Below, one piece after another: positions 1 through 9,652 of a stretch of DNA of 64,000 bases. The notes below the pieces were generated by a model that had not been told where the DNA came from, did no database searches, and saw nothing but the letters and a program-made list of their open reading frames with translations. The position numbers were made by a program, and so were the translations under genes. Numbering within the stretch: the stretch's first letter is position 1; the number at the start of each line of letters is the position of its first letter. Source of the stretch: Arachidicoccus ginsenosidivorans. Its GTDB lineage: Bacteria > Bacteroidota > Bacteroidia > Chitinophagales > Chitinophagaceae. The DNA is taken from assembly GCF_007971385.1 (NCBI RefSeq), contig NZ_CP042434.1, positions 1,054,001 to 1,118,000 on the forward strand, given 5' to 3'.

Positions 1-837
1 ATCATTATTGAAAGACAGCCGCACTTTTACCGTACCGGTCTGTGGATCCACCGCTCTGTCAATTAAATCAATGGAGCCATAATCAGGATAGGTATCCGCG
101 CCAAAAGCCAGGGAAAACACTTTATTTTTAATTTCTGTGCCAGCACCTTTGATTTTTTCAAATCGATAGATTTCTTCTTGCGGCACATTAAAATCTACCG
201 CCATCGGGTTGTCGGTAGAGATCTGATTTAAAACGGTGTTGCCAGCTACAACAGATGTTCCTACGCGCACACTGGAAATACCGATGGTGCCACTGAAAGG
301 TGCATAAATGGTTGTAAATTTAGCATTAGCCCCTACCGCATTCAGGTTGGCTTTTGCAGCAGCTACTTGTTTTTCTGCAGTAGCCAAGGCAGCATCTGCA
401 TAATCCACCTGCTGTTTGGCAATAGCGTCCTGCTCATCTAGTTGATGATAACGCTCCGCATCTTTTTGTGCCTTTACCAGTGCAGCTTTCTGAACTTCCA
501 GCTGCGCCTTCGCATTCTGCACATTGGCATCATAAATCTGTGCATCAATGGAATACAGCTTCTGTCCTTTAGAGACATGCTGTCCGTCTTTAAAATAAAT
601 CCCGGTTACATAGCCGCTGACCTGCGATAATAAGGTTACATCTTTTAGTGCAGTAACCGTACCTGGATACTGAACATAATAAACAGCATCTCCTGGACGA
701 ACGGTATCCACGCCCACAGATACGACCGGCGCTGCACCTGGCCCTGCCTGAGCGGCTTGTTTTTTGGAAGATTTACAGGAGACCGCCAGTGTCAGTAGGG
801 CTGTACCGGCAATGATGGAAAGTTTTGTAAAAGACAT
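1..837 (-). CDS. RND efflux periplasmic adaptor (HlyD/AcrA type), 3' part outside window
   Basis: Periplasmic adaptor that links an inner-membrane RND pump to a TolC-type channel. The frame is open from the ATG at 837 to the left edge (279 codons seen), so the C-terminus is missing. The N-terminus is a lipoprotein-type signal (hydrophobic stretch then VSCKSS). Next come a biotinyl/lipoyl-like half (VSGYVTGIYFKDGQHVSKG), a long Ala/Gln-rich coiled-coil hairpin (residues about 90-145), the second lipoyl half (IYAPFSGTIG), and the start of a beta-barrel domain. It lies 33 bp downstream of the TolC-like gene on the same strand, so the two are probably co-transcribed. The RND pump is expected beyond the left edge. 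The family assignment is firm; the substrate is unknown. Confidence 0.9.
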   Translation of the reverse strand, partial: MSFTKLSIIAGTALLTLAVSCKSSKKQAAQAGPGAAPVVSVGVDTVRPGDAVYYVQYPGTVTALKDVTLLSQVSGYVTGIYFKDGQHVSKGQKLYSIDAQIYDANVQNAKAQLEVQKAALVKAQKDAERYHQLDEQDAIAKQQVDYADAALATAEKQVAAAKANLNAVGANAKFTTIYAPFSGTIGISSVRVGTSVVAGNTVLNQISTDNPMAVDFNVPQEEIYRFEKIKGAGTEIKNKVFSLAFGADTYPDYGSIDLIDRAVDPQTGTVKVRLSFNND

Positions 838-870
838 CTTATGATGGGTTTAATAGTTTTTGAATGGAAA

Positions 871-2184
871 TTAATAATGGATCTGACCTAATGCTTGTTC
901 TACATCCAGTTTATCACTTAATAATTGATAAAGCGCATTGGAGTAATTTACCTGAGCGCTGCGTAAATCCGTTTCAGCTGTGATAACATCCAGATAAATC
1001 TTGACACCTGCTTTATATTGTAAAGTGATGGTATTGTAAACTTCTTTGGCCAGTTCTACGTTTTCTTTGAGCGCTAAAAAAGTATTCAAATCGCTTTTGT
1101 ATACTGCCATGGCCGTCTCAAATTGTGTATTGGCTGCATTCAGGAAGTTTTCCTCATTGAGTTTAACCAGATCTATCTGCAAGCTTGCTTGCCGGATATT
1201 TTGTTTTCTCTTACCGCCCTGGAAAATAGGTACACCCAATTGTAGACCGACAAAAGAATTGGGATAATTGGTATTATATAACTTACCAAAATCTTGATTC
1301 ATATAACTCAGGTTGTAATTAGCAAATGCAGAGAGTGTTGGAATAAAACTCCATTTTTCATATTTAAGGTTCGCCTGCTGCAATTGCTCCTGCGTTTTTA
1401 ATTGTTGATACTCAATACGATCCATCACATTGACTGTCTGGGTGGTATCAATCATCGCCAGGCCTTCCAATGCAGTGCTGTCCGTATGCAGACTTAAGGG
1501 CTGATCTGCCGGATAGCCCATTAATTGCTTTAAATTGGCATATTTTGCTTTTAAAAGTTCTGCATTACTGCGACGCTGTGCCACAACATTATTTAAGGAG
1601 ATGGTGGCCCTTTTATAGTCAATATTATCCACGATGCCGCCTTTATACTGATTGGTGGCATCTTTCAGGCTGGTCTTTAAACGAATGATATCCTCATCTA
1701 ATACCAGAATTTGTTTTTGGGTCAGTAAAACGTCATAGAATGCCTTGCTTACATTTACAGCAACATCAATTTTTGTCGCTTCTATGTCCTGCTCGGTGCT
1801 CTTTTTGACAATATCTTTGGTAGAAGACGCCAACAGGGCATCCCGGTTAAATATATTTTGCGTCAGGCCAAATTGTATACCAGAGCTATTTCTTACACCG
1901 GACTTGGTGGCCGCACCATTAAACAGGGTGGTTGGCAATTGAAAATAGTGCTGATAAGAGGCGTCCATATTAATCTGCGGATACCAGTCAGCCAATTTCC
2001 CTTTGATCTGGCTATTGGTTATCTCCTGATTTACATAAGACTGTTTGAGCACCGGGTAATGCTCCATGGCATATTGTACGCAATTTTCTACCGTTGCACT
2101 GTCCAGTATTACTGGTTGTTGTTGTGCTTTTAATTGCGCGGTGAGTCCCGTCAGCAAACCTAAAAAACAAATGTATTTTCTCAT
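871..2184 (-). CDS. TolC family outer membrane efflux protein
   Basis: Outer-membrane channel subunit of a tripartite efflux system, 437 aa, the usual length. A signal peptide is visible (MRKYICFLGLLTGLTAQLKA). The rest has the two long alpha-helical repeats of the TolC fold, with typical motifs such as GLTQNIFNRDALL and LGVPIFQGGKRKQNI. The second is the usual 'P-[IVL]-[FW]-x-G-G-x-[RK]' signature of the second repeat. It is the first gene of the operon with the adaptor at 1-837 (33 bp gap). Gene order TolC, adaptor and presumably RND pump is common in Bacteroidota. The start at 2184 is supported by the signal peptide directly following it. Substrate not predictable. Confidence 0.93.
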   Translation of the reverse strand: MRKYICFLGLLTGLTAQLKAQQQPVILDSATVENCVQYAMEHYPVLKQSYVNQEITNSQIKGKLADWYPQINMDASYQHYFQLPTTLFNGAATKSGVRNSSGIQFGLTQNIFNRDALLASSTKDIVKKSTEQDIEATKIDVAVNVSKAFYDVLLTQKQILVLDEDIIRLKTSLKDATNQYKGGIVDNIDYKRATISLNNVVAQRRSNAELLKAKYANLKQLMGYPADQPLSLHTDSTALEGLAMIDTTQTVNVMDRIEYQQLKTQEQLQQANLKYEKWSFIPTLSAFANYNLSYMNQDFGKLYNTNYPNSFVGLQLGVPIFQGGKRKQNIRQASLQIDLVKLNEENFLNAANTQFETAMAVYKSDLNTFLALKENVELAKEVYNTITLQYKAGVKIYLDVITAETDLRSAQVNYSNALYQLLSDKLDVEQALGQIHY

Positions 2185-2740
2185 TATAAAAATTTCTATT
2201 GCAAACTTTAGTTATTATTTCACTCGGAAAATTCCCTAAAACAGCTTAAAAGCTAAATTTTATACCAACCAGCCTAAAACCCTTTCCAAAATTAAATCTT
2301 TTGATTTGCTTTTTTGTACCGATAAAGCGCTTTTGTTTAATGCTTTTAGCGAATAGACGTTTAAACAACGTTTTTCGCAGTGGCAAAAGTAAACTTTCCC
2401 CTCAAAAAAATCAAACAACTGTTTAATTTTTGAATTTTAAAGACATATTTTAACATTAAGTAGGCAAGACTCCATATATTGAGAAAACTAAATTAACTCC
2501 TGTTTATCAATGGATAGGGCGAGGTGGCCAGGTGCCATGCTTCGGTGAATTTTTCGGTGAGTAACCTTCTTTTTATTGCCCCAAAATCAGGGTTGTGCGC
2601 CCCAAAAATGAAATACCCTTGCCTGGTAAGCTTAAAAAACAAGCGCATAAAGGTTGCCTTTTATCAGCTGCCTTTATGCGCTTTAACTCACTCACAGACA
2701 AATAGATGTAATTATTTGCCTATATTTATTCCTAAATAGA
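2185..2740. other. Intergenic region, 556 bp
   Basis: Between the TolC-like gene (transcribed leftward from 2184) and the stop of the S9 peptidase at 2741. It holds the AT-rich promoter region of the efflux operon and a terminator hairpin at 2641-2683. I see no convincing gene; short open frames here lack family features. Confidence 0.6.
2641..2683 (-). terminator. Rho-independent terminator of the S9 peptidase gene
   Basis: A 13-bp perfect inverted repeat (2641-2653 against 2671-2683, arm AAGCGCATAAAGG) with a 17-nt loop. Read on the minus strand it is followed by a run of T (complement of 2632-2639). It lies about 58 bp after the peptidase stop codon. Confidence 0.75.
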
Positions 2741-5098
2741 TCAATTCCTTGGATCTCTTTTAAATTCAATTTTAAATTCTTTGGGAGGTCGTTTACCCAA
2801 CAAGTTTTTGACAAAATAATCCCACCTGCGCCGCATCATATAGGTACTATACTGTCCATATCCATGATGACTGTTTGGAAATACGATCAGATCAAAGTCT
2901 TTACCTGCTTTTTCCAGCGCTTCTACGACCAGCATGGTATTGGATGGCGGTACATTATCATCCATCAAACCATGCGCTAGTAATAATTTTCCTTTTAACT
3001 GACCGGCATAAAGCTCATTGGCCTGGTGAGCATAATCTGAATTTTGGACCAGACCGTTATAGCGCTCTCCCCAATCGGCTTCATAATTTCTATTATCATG
3101 GTTACCGGACTCCGCGATACCTACTTTAAAGAAATCCGGATATTTAAACATGGCGGCAGCAGTGGCAAAGCCGCCTCCTGAATGCCCCCATATGCCTACT
3201 TTGTTGGTATCGATATAAGGTCTTTGGGTAGCCAGTTGCCGGATGGCGGCGATCTGATCGGGCAAGGTATTGGTGGCCATGTGTCCATAGCTCATATCAT
3301 GAAAGCTTTTTGTTCTGTTGGGATTACTGGAACCTTCCAGTTGCAGGACAATAAAACCCAATTCTGCCAGCGATTGATTGTCATTTCTAGAAGCGGAAAA
3401 TGACCAGCTGCCTACGCTACCGCCTTGTGGGCCTGGGTAGATATAATCAATGATCGGGTATTTTTTATTGGGATCCAGCTTGGTGGGCAGATATAACAGG
3501 CCATATAGATCTGTCTTGCCGTCTGCTGCCTTAACAGTAATAGGGGTTATTGGTTTCCAGCCAATGGCCTTTAGCCTGTCTACGCTGGCTTCTTCAAGGG
3601 TCACTGTTTTTTTCCCATCCAGAGATCTGAGTAAGGTCACGGGTGGGACATTAGGTTGAGAATACGCATCCACAAAATGCTTTTCATCCGGGCTAAAGCT
3701 AATGGAATGATTACCAACCTCTGGTGTCAGTATTTTAAAATCGCTTCCATCCATTTTTACACTGCAAAGCTGGGCAAAATAGGGATTTTGTTTTTCCAGG
3801 CCTACGGCCATAAAATACAGGGTTCTTGACTTTTGATCTACTTTCCTAAGATCCGTCACGATATAATTCCCTTTGGTAATCTGGTTTTTCAGGCTACCGG
3901 TGGCTGCATCATATAAATAAAGATGGCCATAATTATCTCTTTCCGAAAACCAGATAAACTCATTGGATTTGCTTAAATACCGCCAGTTGATGGCGTCCCA
4001 GCCGGATTCAAACTGAGTGGGGACTGTTTCCTGGAAAACTTCCCTGACAGTGCCCGTGTTCGCATCTGCGATCCTTACTTTTTCAATCTTATGATCTCTT
4101 GAAGTCGAAACAAAGGCTACTTTGCTGCCATCCTCACTCCAGTCTATATCATTCATTTTGCCACCACTACTAATATTATCGCTTAGGGTGGACCTGCGTG
4201 GGTCTGCCGGCACCTCAAGCATCACGACCCGAGGTTGATCCACATATACTATGCAACGGTGAATTTTAAAAATAGCCGTATCCCCTGGAAGTTCGTATTT
4301 CCAGGACTCCAGTTTTGGGGCACCTACATTGGTGGAGACCAGATACATGTCATGGACATTACGCTGATCCTGTTTATAGGTGGCGACTTTTTTAGAATCG
4401 GGGGACCAGGCCACTACAGCGCGGTTGGAATGTACCCAACCGGCATTATCAGTACTATAGCCAAAATCTTTAATGCCATCTGTAGTCAACTGGGTTTCCT
4501 TACCATCCACCAGGCTTCTGACCCAAAGATTATAATCTCTGACAAAAACCTCTTTGGTTTTATCGGGAGAGATTACGCCGGGCTCTTTGTCTGCTTTTAT
4601 AAGTGGGCCGTGTTTAATATCAGTTTTGCCAGCATCCGATGCTGTCAATTGATTTTTTCTGGTATCGTAATGCCACCACTGCCTTTTATAGACAAAAGAA
4701 ACGGTTCTCAGGTCTTCTGAGAACTGAATATTATTAAAAGGCAAATGCTCTCCCTGAATACTGTCTCCAGTTTTGGCGGCCAGTGCACCGGCTAATTTAT
4801 TTTGATCAAAAGCCGGTTCCCGGCTGCCTTTGCTGGCATTTACCAGTACATACTCACTGCCCTTAGGGGTTAATACTCTATACCAGAACTGATCACCATG
4901 ATTAATCCAGTTTGGCCGTACACTGGCTCTGTCGACATATTGATTTAGATTGTAGCTGAAAAAGTTTTCGGCTCTTGTATAATCCTGTGCGGTTAAGGCA
5001 CCCGGATCAACACTTGAGGTTTCAGACTGGGCCCAAACTGGCAGTCCATTTATTACTAAGCCACCCGCGAGCAGCATAGCGATCATTGGTTTTAGCAT
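2741..5098 (-). CDS. S9 family prolyl oligopeptidase (DPP IV-like fold, lacks the double-Glu motif)
   Basis: Secreted or periplasmic serine peptidase, 785 aa, with a signal peptide (MIAMLLAGGLVINGLPVWAQ). Residues about 30-500 form a DPP IV N-terminal-type beta-propeller (repeated WSPDSKK, WSEDGSK, FSPDEKH blades). Residues about 530-770 form the S9 alpha/beta-hydrolase domain. The nucleophile is the Ser in WGHSGGG, the Asp lies in HGLMDDNV and the His in NSHHGYG. The propeller has no clear WxYEEE motif of the kind that binds the free N-terminus in true DPP IV, so aminodipeptidase activity is uncertain. The second S9 gene at 17239-19417 does have it. The gene is intact and appears monocistronic, with its own terminator. 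Confidence 0.93.
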   Translation of the reverse strand: MLKPMIAMLLAGGLVINGLPVWAQSETSSVDPGALTAQDYTRAENFFSYNLNQYVDRASVRPNWINHGDQFWYRVLTPKGSEYVLVNASKGSREPAFDQNKLAGALAAKTGDSIQGEHLPFNNIQFSEDLRTVSFVYKRQWWHYDTRKNQLTASDAGKTDIKHGPLIKADKEPGVISPDKTKEVFVRDYNLWVRSLVDGKETQLTTDGIKDFGYSTDNAGWVHSNRAVVAWSPDSKKVATYKQDQRNVHDMYLVSTNVGAPKLESWKYELPGDTAIFKIHRCIVYVDQPRVVMLEVPADPRRSTLSDNISSGGKMNDIDWSEDGSKVAFVSTSRDHKIEKVRIADANTGTVREVFQETVPTQFESGWDAINWRYLSKSNEFIWFSERDNYGHLYLYDAATGSLKNQITKGNYIVTDLRKVDQKSRTLYFMAVGLEKQNPYFAQLCSVKMDGSDFKILTPEVGNHSISFSPDEKHFVDAYSQPNVPPVTLLRSLDGKKTVTLEEASVDRLKAIGWKPITPITVKAADGKTDLYGLLYLPTKLDPNKKYPIIDYIYPGPQGGSVGSWSFSASRNDNQSLAELGFIVLQLEGSSNPNRTKSFHDMSYGHMATNTLPDQIAAIRQLATQRPYIDTNKVGIWGHSGGGFATAAAMFKYPDFFKVGIAESGNHDNRNYEADWGERYNGLVQNSDYAHQANELYAGQLKGKLLLAHGLMDDNVPPSNTMLVVEALEKAGKDFDLIVFPNSHHGYGQYSTYMMRRRWDYFVKNLLGKRPPKEFKIEFKRDPRN

Positions 5099-5600
5099 AT
5101 GAAATGGTTATTACATGAATTTGTGCGGCTAAGGTAATTAAAAATTGATGTTTGACAACCTGAAAACTATCGATCGTTATTGAAAAGTGTCAGCAATGGA
5201 AAAAAATGAACAGGCATTTAATTCAATCCCAATATAAATTAGCCCAACCTCCCGCTCCCAAAGGAGGATTTCACCTATTTATACGCTGTAATGGAAATGC
5301 ATAGTAATTTAATAATGAAGCAATTGAATAACCATTTAATTAATTTACTACATCTCACTATCCATACAAGGTCTTATGATAGACTTTATAAAGATCGTTA
5401 TGCAAAAGTCCTTGAAAAGATTACCAAAATTTGTTGCACAATTCTTGTTTCAAATAATGGTAAGGATGACCTGAATTACTTAATTTTGTCTCGCATACAT
5501 GGATGAATGATCGTGCTTGAACCAAAATATTAAATTTGACCATCTTAATTGCACACACATAATAATAGAATAATATCGTTAGTCTGATTTAAAAGTATTT
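5099..5600. other. Intergenic region, 502 bp, no supported gene
   Basis: AT-rich spacer between the divergently transcribed S9 peptidase and the first glycan gene. A 71-codon frame at 5291-5506 has low-complexity composition and no recognisable domain, and I do not accept it. The region probably contains both promoters. Confidence 0.5.
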
Positions 5601-6638
5601 ATGAATAAAAAAATAATCTTAGGATTGCCTGCAGTTTATGGTTTGGGAAATCTCATCAAGGACAATCTACAAATTTTAGGATTCGAAGTAATTGACCTTA
5701 GCTTTGATTACAAAGGATTTAAATATAAAAATTTCAACCAACGCCTAATTAATTTTATCCAGAAAACAATTTTTAAAGACAAGTCTTATAAGGACAAGCT
5801 CAGGTTTGCGGCGCAAAAACATTTAATGGATAAAAAATTAACCCTTTTGAAAGAAAAGGCTGATTACGCAATAGTTATCCGTCCTGACACTTATCCACCT
5901 GAAGTTTTGGCGCAAATTAAAAACAAATCCAACTATTTAATCGGTTATCAATGGGATGGGATGGGAAGGTTTCCATGGATCGAAAAATATATTCCCATTT
6001 TTGATAGGTTTTTTATTTTTGATCCCAGTGATGTTCACTTTAATAACCTTAATCTACCTTTTATTGGTAATTTCTATTTTACAATCCCTGAGTTATTAGC
6101 GACTCGCCAAGCTGTGGCGACAGGGGCTTATTTTGTGGGTTCTTTTAATAGAGACAGAAAAGAAATTTTAGAAACCTTATCCCCCATTTTAATCTCCGCC
6201 GGTATTTCTACAAAATTCTTTCTTTATTCAAGAAAATCAAGAAAAGCCGAAGAGGGTAACAAGAGTTTTACGCTGACTCAAAAAATCAAAACATACGAGG
6301 AAAATATTGAAGAAGTAAAATCTTCAAGCATACTAGTAGATATTACCATATGCGCACACAGAGGTCTCTCTCTGAGATTTTATGAAGCACTGTGTTTTGA
6401 AAAGAAAATTATTACAAATAACAATTCAGTCAAGGACTACGATTTCTACCATCCTGACAATATATTTATTTATGGGCATGATGATATTAATACTTTGATT
6501 TCATTTATTAATAAGCCTTATAAAACTATTGACCCAATCATTAAGGAAAAATACAGTTTTGATAATTGGGTTAGGTATGCACTGAACATACAGCCTTTTC
6601 AGCCTATTACTGCTCCAAAAACATTGGATCAATCTTAA
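5601..6638 (+). CDS. CgeB-like glycosyltransferase/surface-glycan protein
   Basis: 345 aa, Lys/Ile/Phe-rich, no signal peptide. The arrangement resembles the CgeB-like glycosyltransferase family found in Bacteroidota LPS and capsule loci: an N-terminal Rossmann-type half, a conserved IGYQWDGMGRFP segment, an IFDPSDVHF segment, and a C-terminal part with LSLRFYEALCFEKKIITNN. That last segment matches the nucleotide-sugar site of GT-B enzymes, where the usual motif is R.yEalacG..iit. It starts the glycan island and lies convergently (5 bp apart) with the sulfotransferase gene. Base composition is more AT-rich than the flanks, which fits a horizontally acquired surface-glycan segment. The family call is moderately sure; donor and acceptor are unknown. 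Confidence 0.6.
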   Translation: MNKKIILGLPAVYGLGNLIKDNLQILGFEVIDLSFDYKGFKYKNFNQRLINFIQKTIFKDKSYKDKLRFAAQKHLMDKKLTLLKEKADYAIVIRPDTYPPEVLAQIKNKSNYLIGYQWDGMGRFPWIEKYIPIFDRFFIFDPSDVHFNNLNLPFIGNFYFTIPELLATRQAVATGAYFVGSFNRDRKEILETLSPILISAGISTKFFLYSRKSRKAEEGNKSFTLTQKIKTYEENIEEVKSSSILVDITICAHRGLSLRFYEALCFEKKIITNNNSVKDYDFYHPDNIFIYGHDDINTLISFINKPYKTIDPIIKEKYSFDNWVRYALNIQPFQPITAPKTLDQS

Positions 6639-6643
6639 TAGTA

Positions 6644-7483
6644 CTAATTTTTTACATAATCTTGAAGCCATTTTTGTAAGACATTTGCCTTTTCAATTAA
6701 TTCCTTATTCTTTATAAAAGAATCGAGTTCAAGTATTGAACTTTGTAGGTTCGGTTTAAAGAGTTGAGCATAGGGAATGAATTTCAAATCTTCTAATTTC
6801 CAATTATTTTGCATTAGATCAAAAATATGGCTACTTGCCTGTAACAGGATATTCTGATCCACTACTATATATTTTTGCTCAGGCAAACTTTCTATTAGCT
6901 TTTTGATTTCTTGATTATATAAAAGCCATGTTTTTAAAAATCGAGTAGCCCACTTACGCTGCAAATATCCCATTCTTCTCTTTTGTTTAAATTTGTCCCA
7001 AATGAATCTACTCAACCCTGTTTTAGCGGCATATTTCCGTTCTGTTCTTTTATAAATTCTCGTTATTAACGAGCTAACAACTGTCCTATAGTCTCGAATA
7101 ACGATCAAATAGTTTGCATTTGGTAATACTTCTCTATAATCATTTATAAAAAGGCAGGTTCTTGGCTCCTTCCAGCCCCAAAGATCATATTTCTCATTTT
7201 TCCGTTCAACCAGCCCTCTGAATTCCAGCATCTCATCTGAAGTAAGGTTAGAAGGTAATCTGTCAATCAAACCCGAAAAATGAAGTTTTCTTTTAATAAA
7301 AAGACCTTCATGAAACTTTAAAAAGTCCATATCCTCATAATGCCCCTCCTTATTACCTATGCTAGCGCCCAATAAATCATCTCCTAAATGGAGCCCACAT
7401 TTGTACAACCATTGAGCTAATAAAGAAGTACCAGACCTGTGCATGCCTATTATAACAATCTGACGTTTTTCCTTATTTCCCAT
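6644..7483 (-). CDS. PAPS-dependent sulfotransferase
   Basis: 279 aa cytosolic sulfotransferase-fold protein that would transfer sulfate from PAPS to a carbohydrate or other surface acceptor. The N-terminal GMHRSGTSLLAQWL is the 5'-phosphosulfate binding loop, and YLIVIRDYRTVVSSL (about residues 118-132) is the 3'-phosphate binding motif with Arg and Ser in place. The segment GWKEPRTC between them is typical of the bacterial Sulfotransfer_1/3 group. It overlaps the upstream APS kinase gene by 11 bp (7473-7483), so the two are translationally coupled. That pairing directly supports the activity, because the kinase makes the PAPS donor. Located among glycosyltransferases, its acceptor is inferred to be an exopolysaccharide or LPS sugar. 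Confidence 0.88.
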   Translation of the reverse strand: MGNKEKRQIVIIGMHRSGTSLLAQWLYKCGLHLGDDLLGASIGNKEGHYEDMDFLKFHEGLFIKRKLHFSGLIDRLPSNLTSDEMLEFRGLVERKNEKYDLWGWKEPRTCLFINDYREVLPNANYLIVIRDYRTVVSSLITRIYKRTERKYAAKTGLSRFIWDKFKQKRRMGYLQRKWATRFLKTWLLYNQEIKKLIESLPEQKYIVVDQNILLQASSHIFDLMQNNWKLEDLKFIPYAQLFKPNLQSSILELDSFIKNKELIEKANVLQKWLQDYVKN

Positions 7484-8012
7484 TCAATATTGTTTGGTCC
7501 AAAATATAGTTGAATAACATCTCAGCCGACTGTTCTACAGTATGAATATCAGTTCTTAAATGTAAATCTGGCCTTAAAGGTTGCTCAAATGAATCTCCCA
7601 TTCCGGTCAGATTTCTTAATTTATCAGGATCATTATCTGGCAATAAAGCTCTTTTATACAACCCTTTAGTATCTCTTTCAATAAGGGATTCCAATGGACA
7701 ATCCACAAATACGGTTTTAATCTGGTCCGGATACTTTTGTTTTAAATCCATGCGTACATCTCTGTACGGATGAATGGCGCTGATAATAGCAATCCTGCCT
7801 TTTTGGGCAAGTTCAAAGGCAACTTTGGTTAGTCGTTTTAGATTCTCTGTTCGATCTTCTCTGGAAAAACCCAGGTCTTTACACAAAGTTTTTCTATACT
7901 GGTCTCCATCGATTACGTCAACGCGCAAGCTCTTTTTTTCTGCCAACGCCTTGACTGCCAGTGCAAGCGTTGTTTTACCTGCACCAGATAGTCCGCATAA
8001 CTGGATAATCAT
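7473..8012 (-). CDS. cysC: Adenylylsulfate (APS) kinase
   Basis: 179 aa; phosphorylates APS to PAPS, the sulfate donor. Visible motifs are the P-loop GLSGAGKTT (residues 7-15), DGDQYR (substrate-binding Asp/Arg), GFSREDR, ISAIHPYRDVR, and DTKGLYKRA near residue 135. Length and motif order match stand-alone CysC. It is the first gene of a two-gene operon with the overlapping sulfotransferase. No ATP sulfurylase is encoded in the window, so APS must come from genes elsewhere. Its position in a glycan island suggests PAPS supply for polymer sulfation rather than cysteine synthesis. Confidence 0.95.
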   Translation of the reverse strand: MIIQLCGLSGAGKTTLALAVKALAEKKSLRVDVIDGDQYRKTLCKDLGFSREDRTENLKRLTKVAFELAQKGRIAIISAIHPYRDVRMDLKQKYPDQIKTVFVDCPLESLIERDTKGLYKRALLPDNDPDKLRNLTGMGDSFEQPLRPDLHLRTDIHTVEQSAEMLFNYILDQTILNGK

Positions 8013-8498
8013 TTTGTCTCATTCATTTGTTCAAAAATAATATATATATTTTTTGGCAATTATAGCAAATTATATTTCTAAAAATTTAAAAAATCGACTT
8101 TTACCGACATTTCTCCTATGTCTGGCTGTTTTAATTTCAGCTTCGAGAAAAACTTGGACACCTAATCCAATAAAAAAGTAAAAAAGACAGACAGGTGTTT
8201 AAGTAATTCATCAAATGGGCATATGATCTGTTGAGTCTCCTGCAGTTACGTCTCCCGCCAACAATTCTCTTCGCCCCAGCCGATAATTGGTACCAAGTAT
8301 TCTAACTGAATGTTGAAAATAATCCATATTAAATTGTCAGCCAAGCTGAAAATCAATATTTATTTTTGATATCCAAAAAAATCGTAATTTTACCGTCCTG
8401 CTCAAAAAAAGCCAGGATGCAAGCACAGCATTTGCGGATTCTTGCATTAAAGTGTCCGGGAATAGTCCAGGCCACTAATTATCATAGAAAGCGCTCGG
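8013..8498. other. Intergenic region, 486 bp, no supported gene
   Basis: Divergent spacer between cysC (leftward) and the CDP-glycerol-transferase-like gene (rightward). It is AT-rich next to cysC and less so toward 8270 and 8410-8480. I see no reading frame with family features and no strong hairpin. Confidence 0.5.
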
Positions 8499-9569
8499 AT
8501 GGATTATAAATTTTTAATTTATACGTCTTACAGTTACGCCATCCCTATTGGCCGACCGCTGGAACTTGAGATCCTCTCCAGAGGGTATCAAGTGTGCTGG
8601 TTTACCTATATCCCTGAAACAAAAGCCCATATACCAAAAGACAGCAAGCTGCTCGCTACCATTCAGGAAGTAATGGACTATGATCCAGATATTATCCTTT
8701 CCGTCACGGATTATGTACCGGATTTTCTATCTGGATTAAAAGTGCAGGTTTTCCACGGGTTTAATCCCGACAAAAGAGGAGATGATGATCATTTTAATAT
8801 CAGGGGATTCTATGACCTGTATTGTACGCAGGGACCTTCAACCACAGGCAAGTTCCTGGAAAAACAAAAGGAGGATCCTCATTTTGAAGTGGTAGAAACT
8901 GGTTGGTCCAAAATGGATCCTTTATTTGAAAAGGGAGAAGAAAAAAGCTGTTCACTTCCGGTTATTCTGATTACCTCCACCTTTAGCCACCGGCTCAGCC
9001 TGGCCTTAAGAGAGGACGTGCTTGAGGAGGTCAAAAGGCTGGCCACTACCGGTAAATATCAATTTATTACGGTACTACATCCTAAACTTGACGAAGAGAT
9101 CATCCAAAAATGGAAAGCCTTAAACGGGCCACATTTTACCTTTTATGATACAACAGATCTGGTACCTTTATTTAAAAGGGCAGATATTATGCTCTCTGAC
9201 ACCACCTCTGCCATCCAGGAGTTTATGTTGGCGGATAAGCCCATCGTGACTTTCAGACACCGTAAGCCTAACCCTTGTGTCATTGACGTAACCGAAGCAA
9301 GGGAACTGGAAGCAGCGATTGACCAGGCGATTTTGCGTCCAGCCGAACAATTAAATGCCATCCGCCAAGCGGCTGATTTTAACCATCCATACCGGGATGG
9401 CAAAAGTAGTGAAAGAGTAATTGACGCCTGTATAATGTCCCTGCATAAGGACAAGTCCCACCTTAAAAATAAATCACTGAATATTATCCGAAAATATAAG
9501 ATCCGCAAACTTTTACAATATTATCCATTAAAAACCTATCGAAAACCCGCCTATAGGCCAAAGCAGTAA
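8499..9569 (+). CDS. CDP-glycerol glycerophosphotransferase-like (TagB/TagF family) glycan enzyme
   Basis: 356 aa. Members of this GT-B-like family transfer glycerol-phosphate or related groups onto glycans. Segments supporting it: QVFHGFNPDKRG (family H-G-x motif), LITSTFSHRLSL, FITVLHPKLDE, and the C-terminal ADIMLSDTTSAIQEFMLADK. The last is the hallmark D-x-x-S-[ED/T]-x-S-x-x-x-E/D-[FY] block that binds the CDP moiety. It is shorter than TagF polymerases because it lacks the N-terminal membrane-anchoring part. It starts at the ATG at 8499, is followed 83 bp later by a GT2 gene on the same strand, and a small hairpin lies between. In a Gram-negative it would decorate LPS or capsule. Confidence 0.75.
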   Translation: MDYKFLIYTSYSYAIPIGRPLELEILSRGYQVCWFTYIPETKAHIPKDSKLLATIQEVMDYDPDIILSVTDYVPDFLSGLKVQVFHGFNPDKRGDDDHFNIRGFYDLYCTQGPSTTGKFLEKQKEDPHFEVVETGWSKMDPLFEKGEEKSCSLPVILITSTFSHRLSLALREDVLEEVKRLATTGKYQFITVLHPKLDEEIIQKWKALNGPHFTFYDTTDLVPLFKRADIMLSDTTSAIQEFMLADKPIVTFRHRKPNPCVIDVTEARELEAAIDQAILRPAEQLNAIRQAADFNHPYRDGKSSERVIDACIMSLHKDKSHLKNKSLNIIRKYKIRKLLQYYPLKTYRKPAYRPKQ

Positions 9570-9575
9570 TACAAA

Positions 9576-9593
9576 CAACCGCTTAGGCGGTTG
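9576..9593 (+). terminator. Short hairpin after the CDP-glycerol-transferase-like gene
   Basis: 7-bp perfect stem (CAACCGC/GCGGTTG) with a TTAG loop, 6 bp after the stop codon at 9569. No T-run follows directly, so it may only attenuate transcription into the next gene. Confidence 0.4.
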
Positions 9594-9652
9594 CTTAGAT
9601 TACAAAAAGGTCGGGCGCACCATTTTTTCACACACTTTAAAATCCGCCAGGT

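Noticed and set aside
4235..4720. A 161-codon plus-strand frame inside the S9 peptidase
   Set aside because: Antisense shadow of a well supported gene; composition follows the host gene's codons.
5291..5506. A 71-codon open frame between the S9 peptidase and the glycan genes
   Set aside because: Low-complexity composition, no domain, no signal, weak start context; likely chance in AT-rich DNA.
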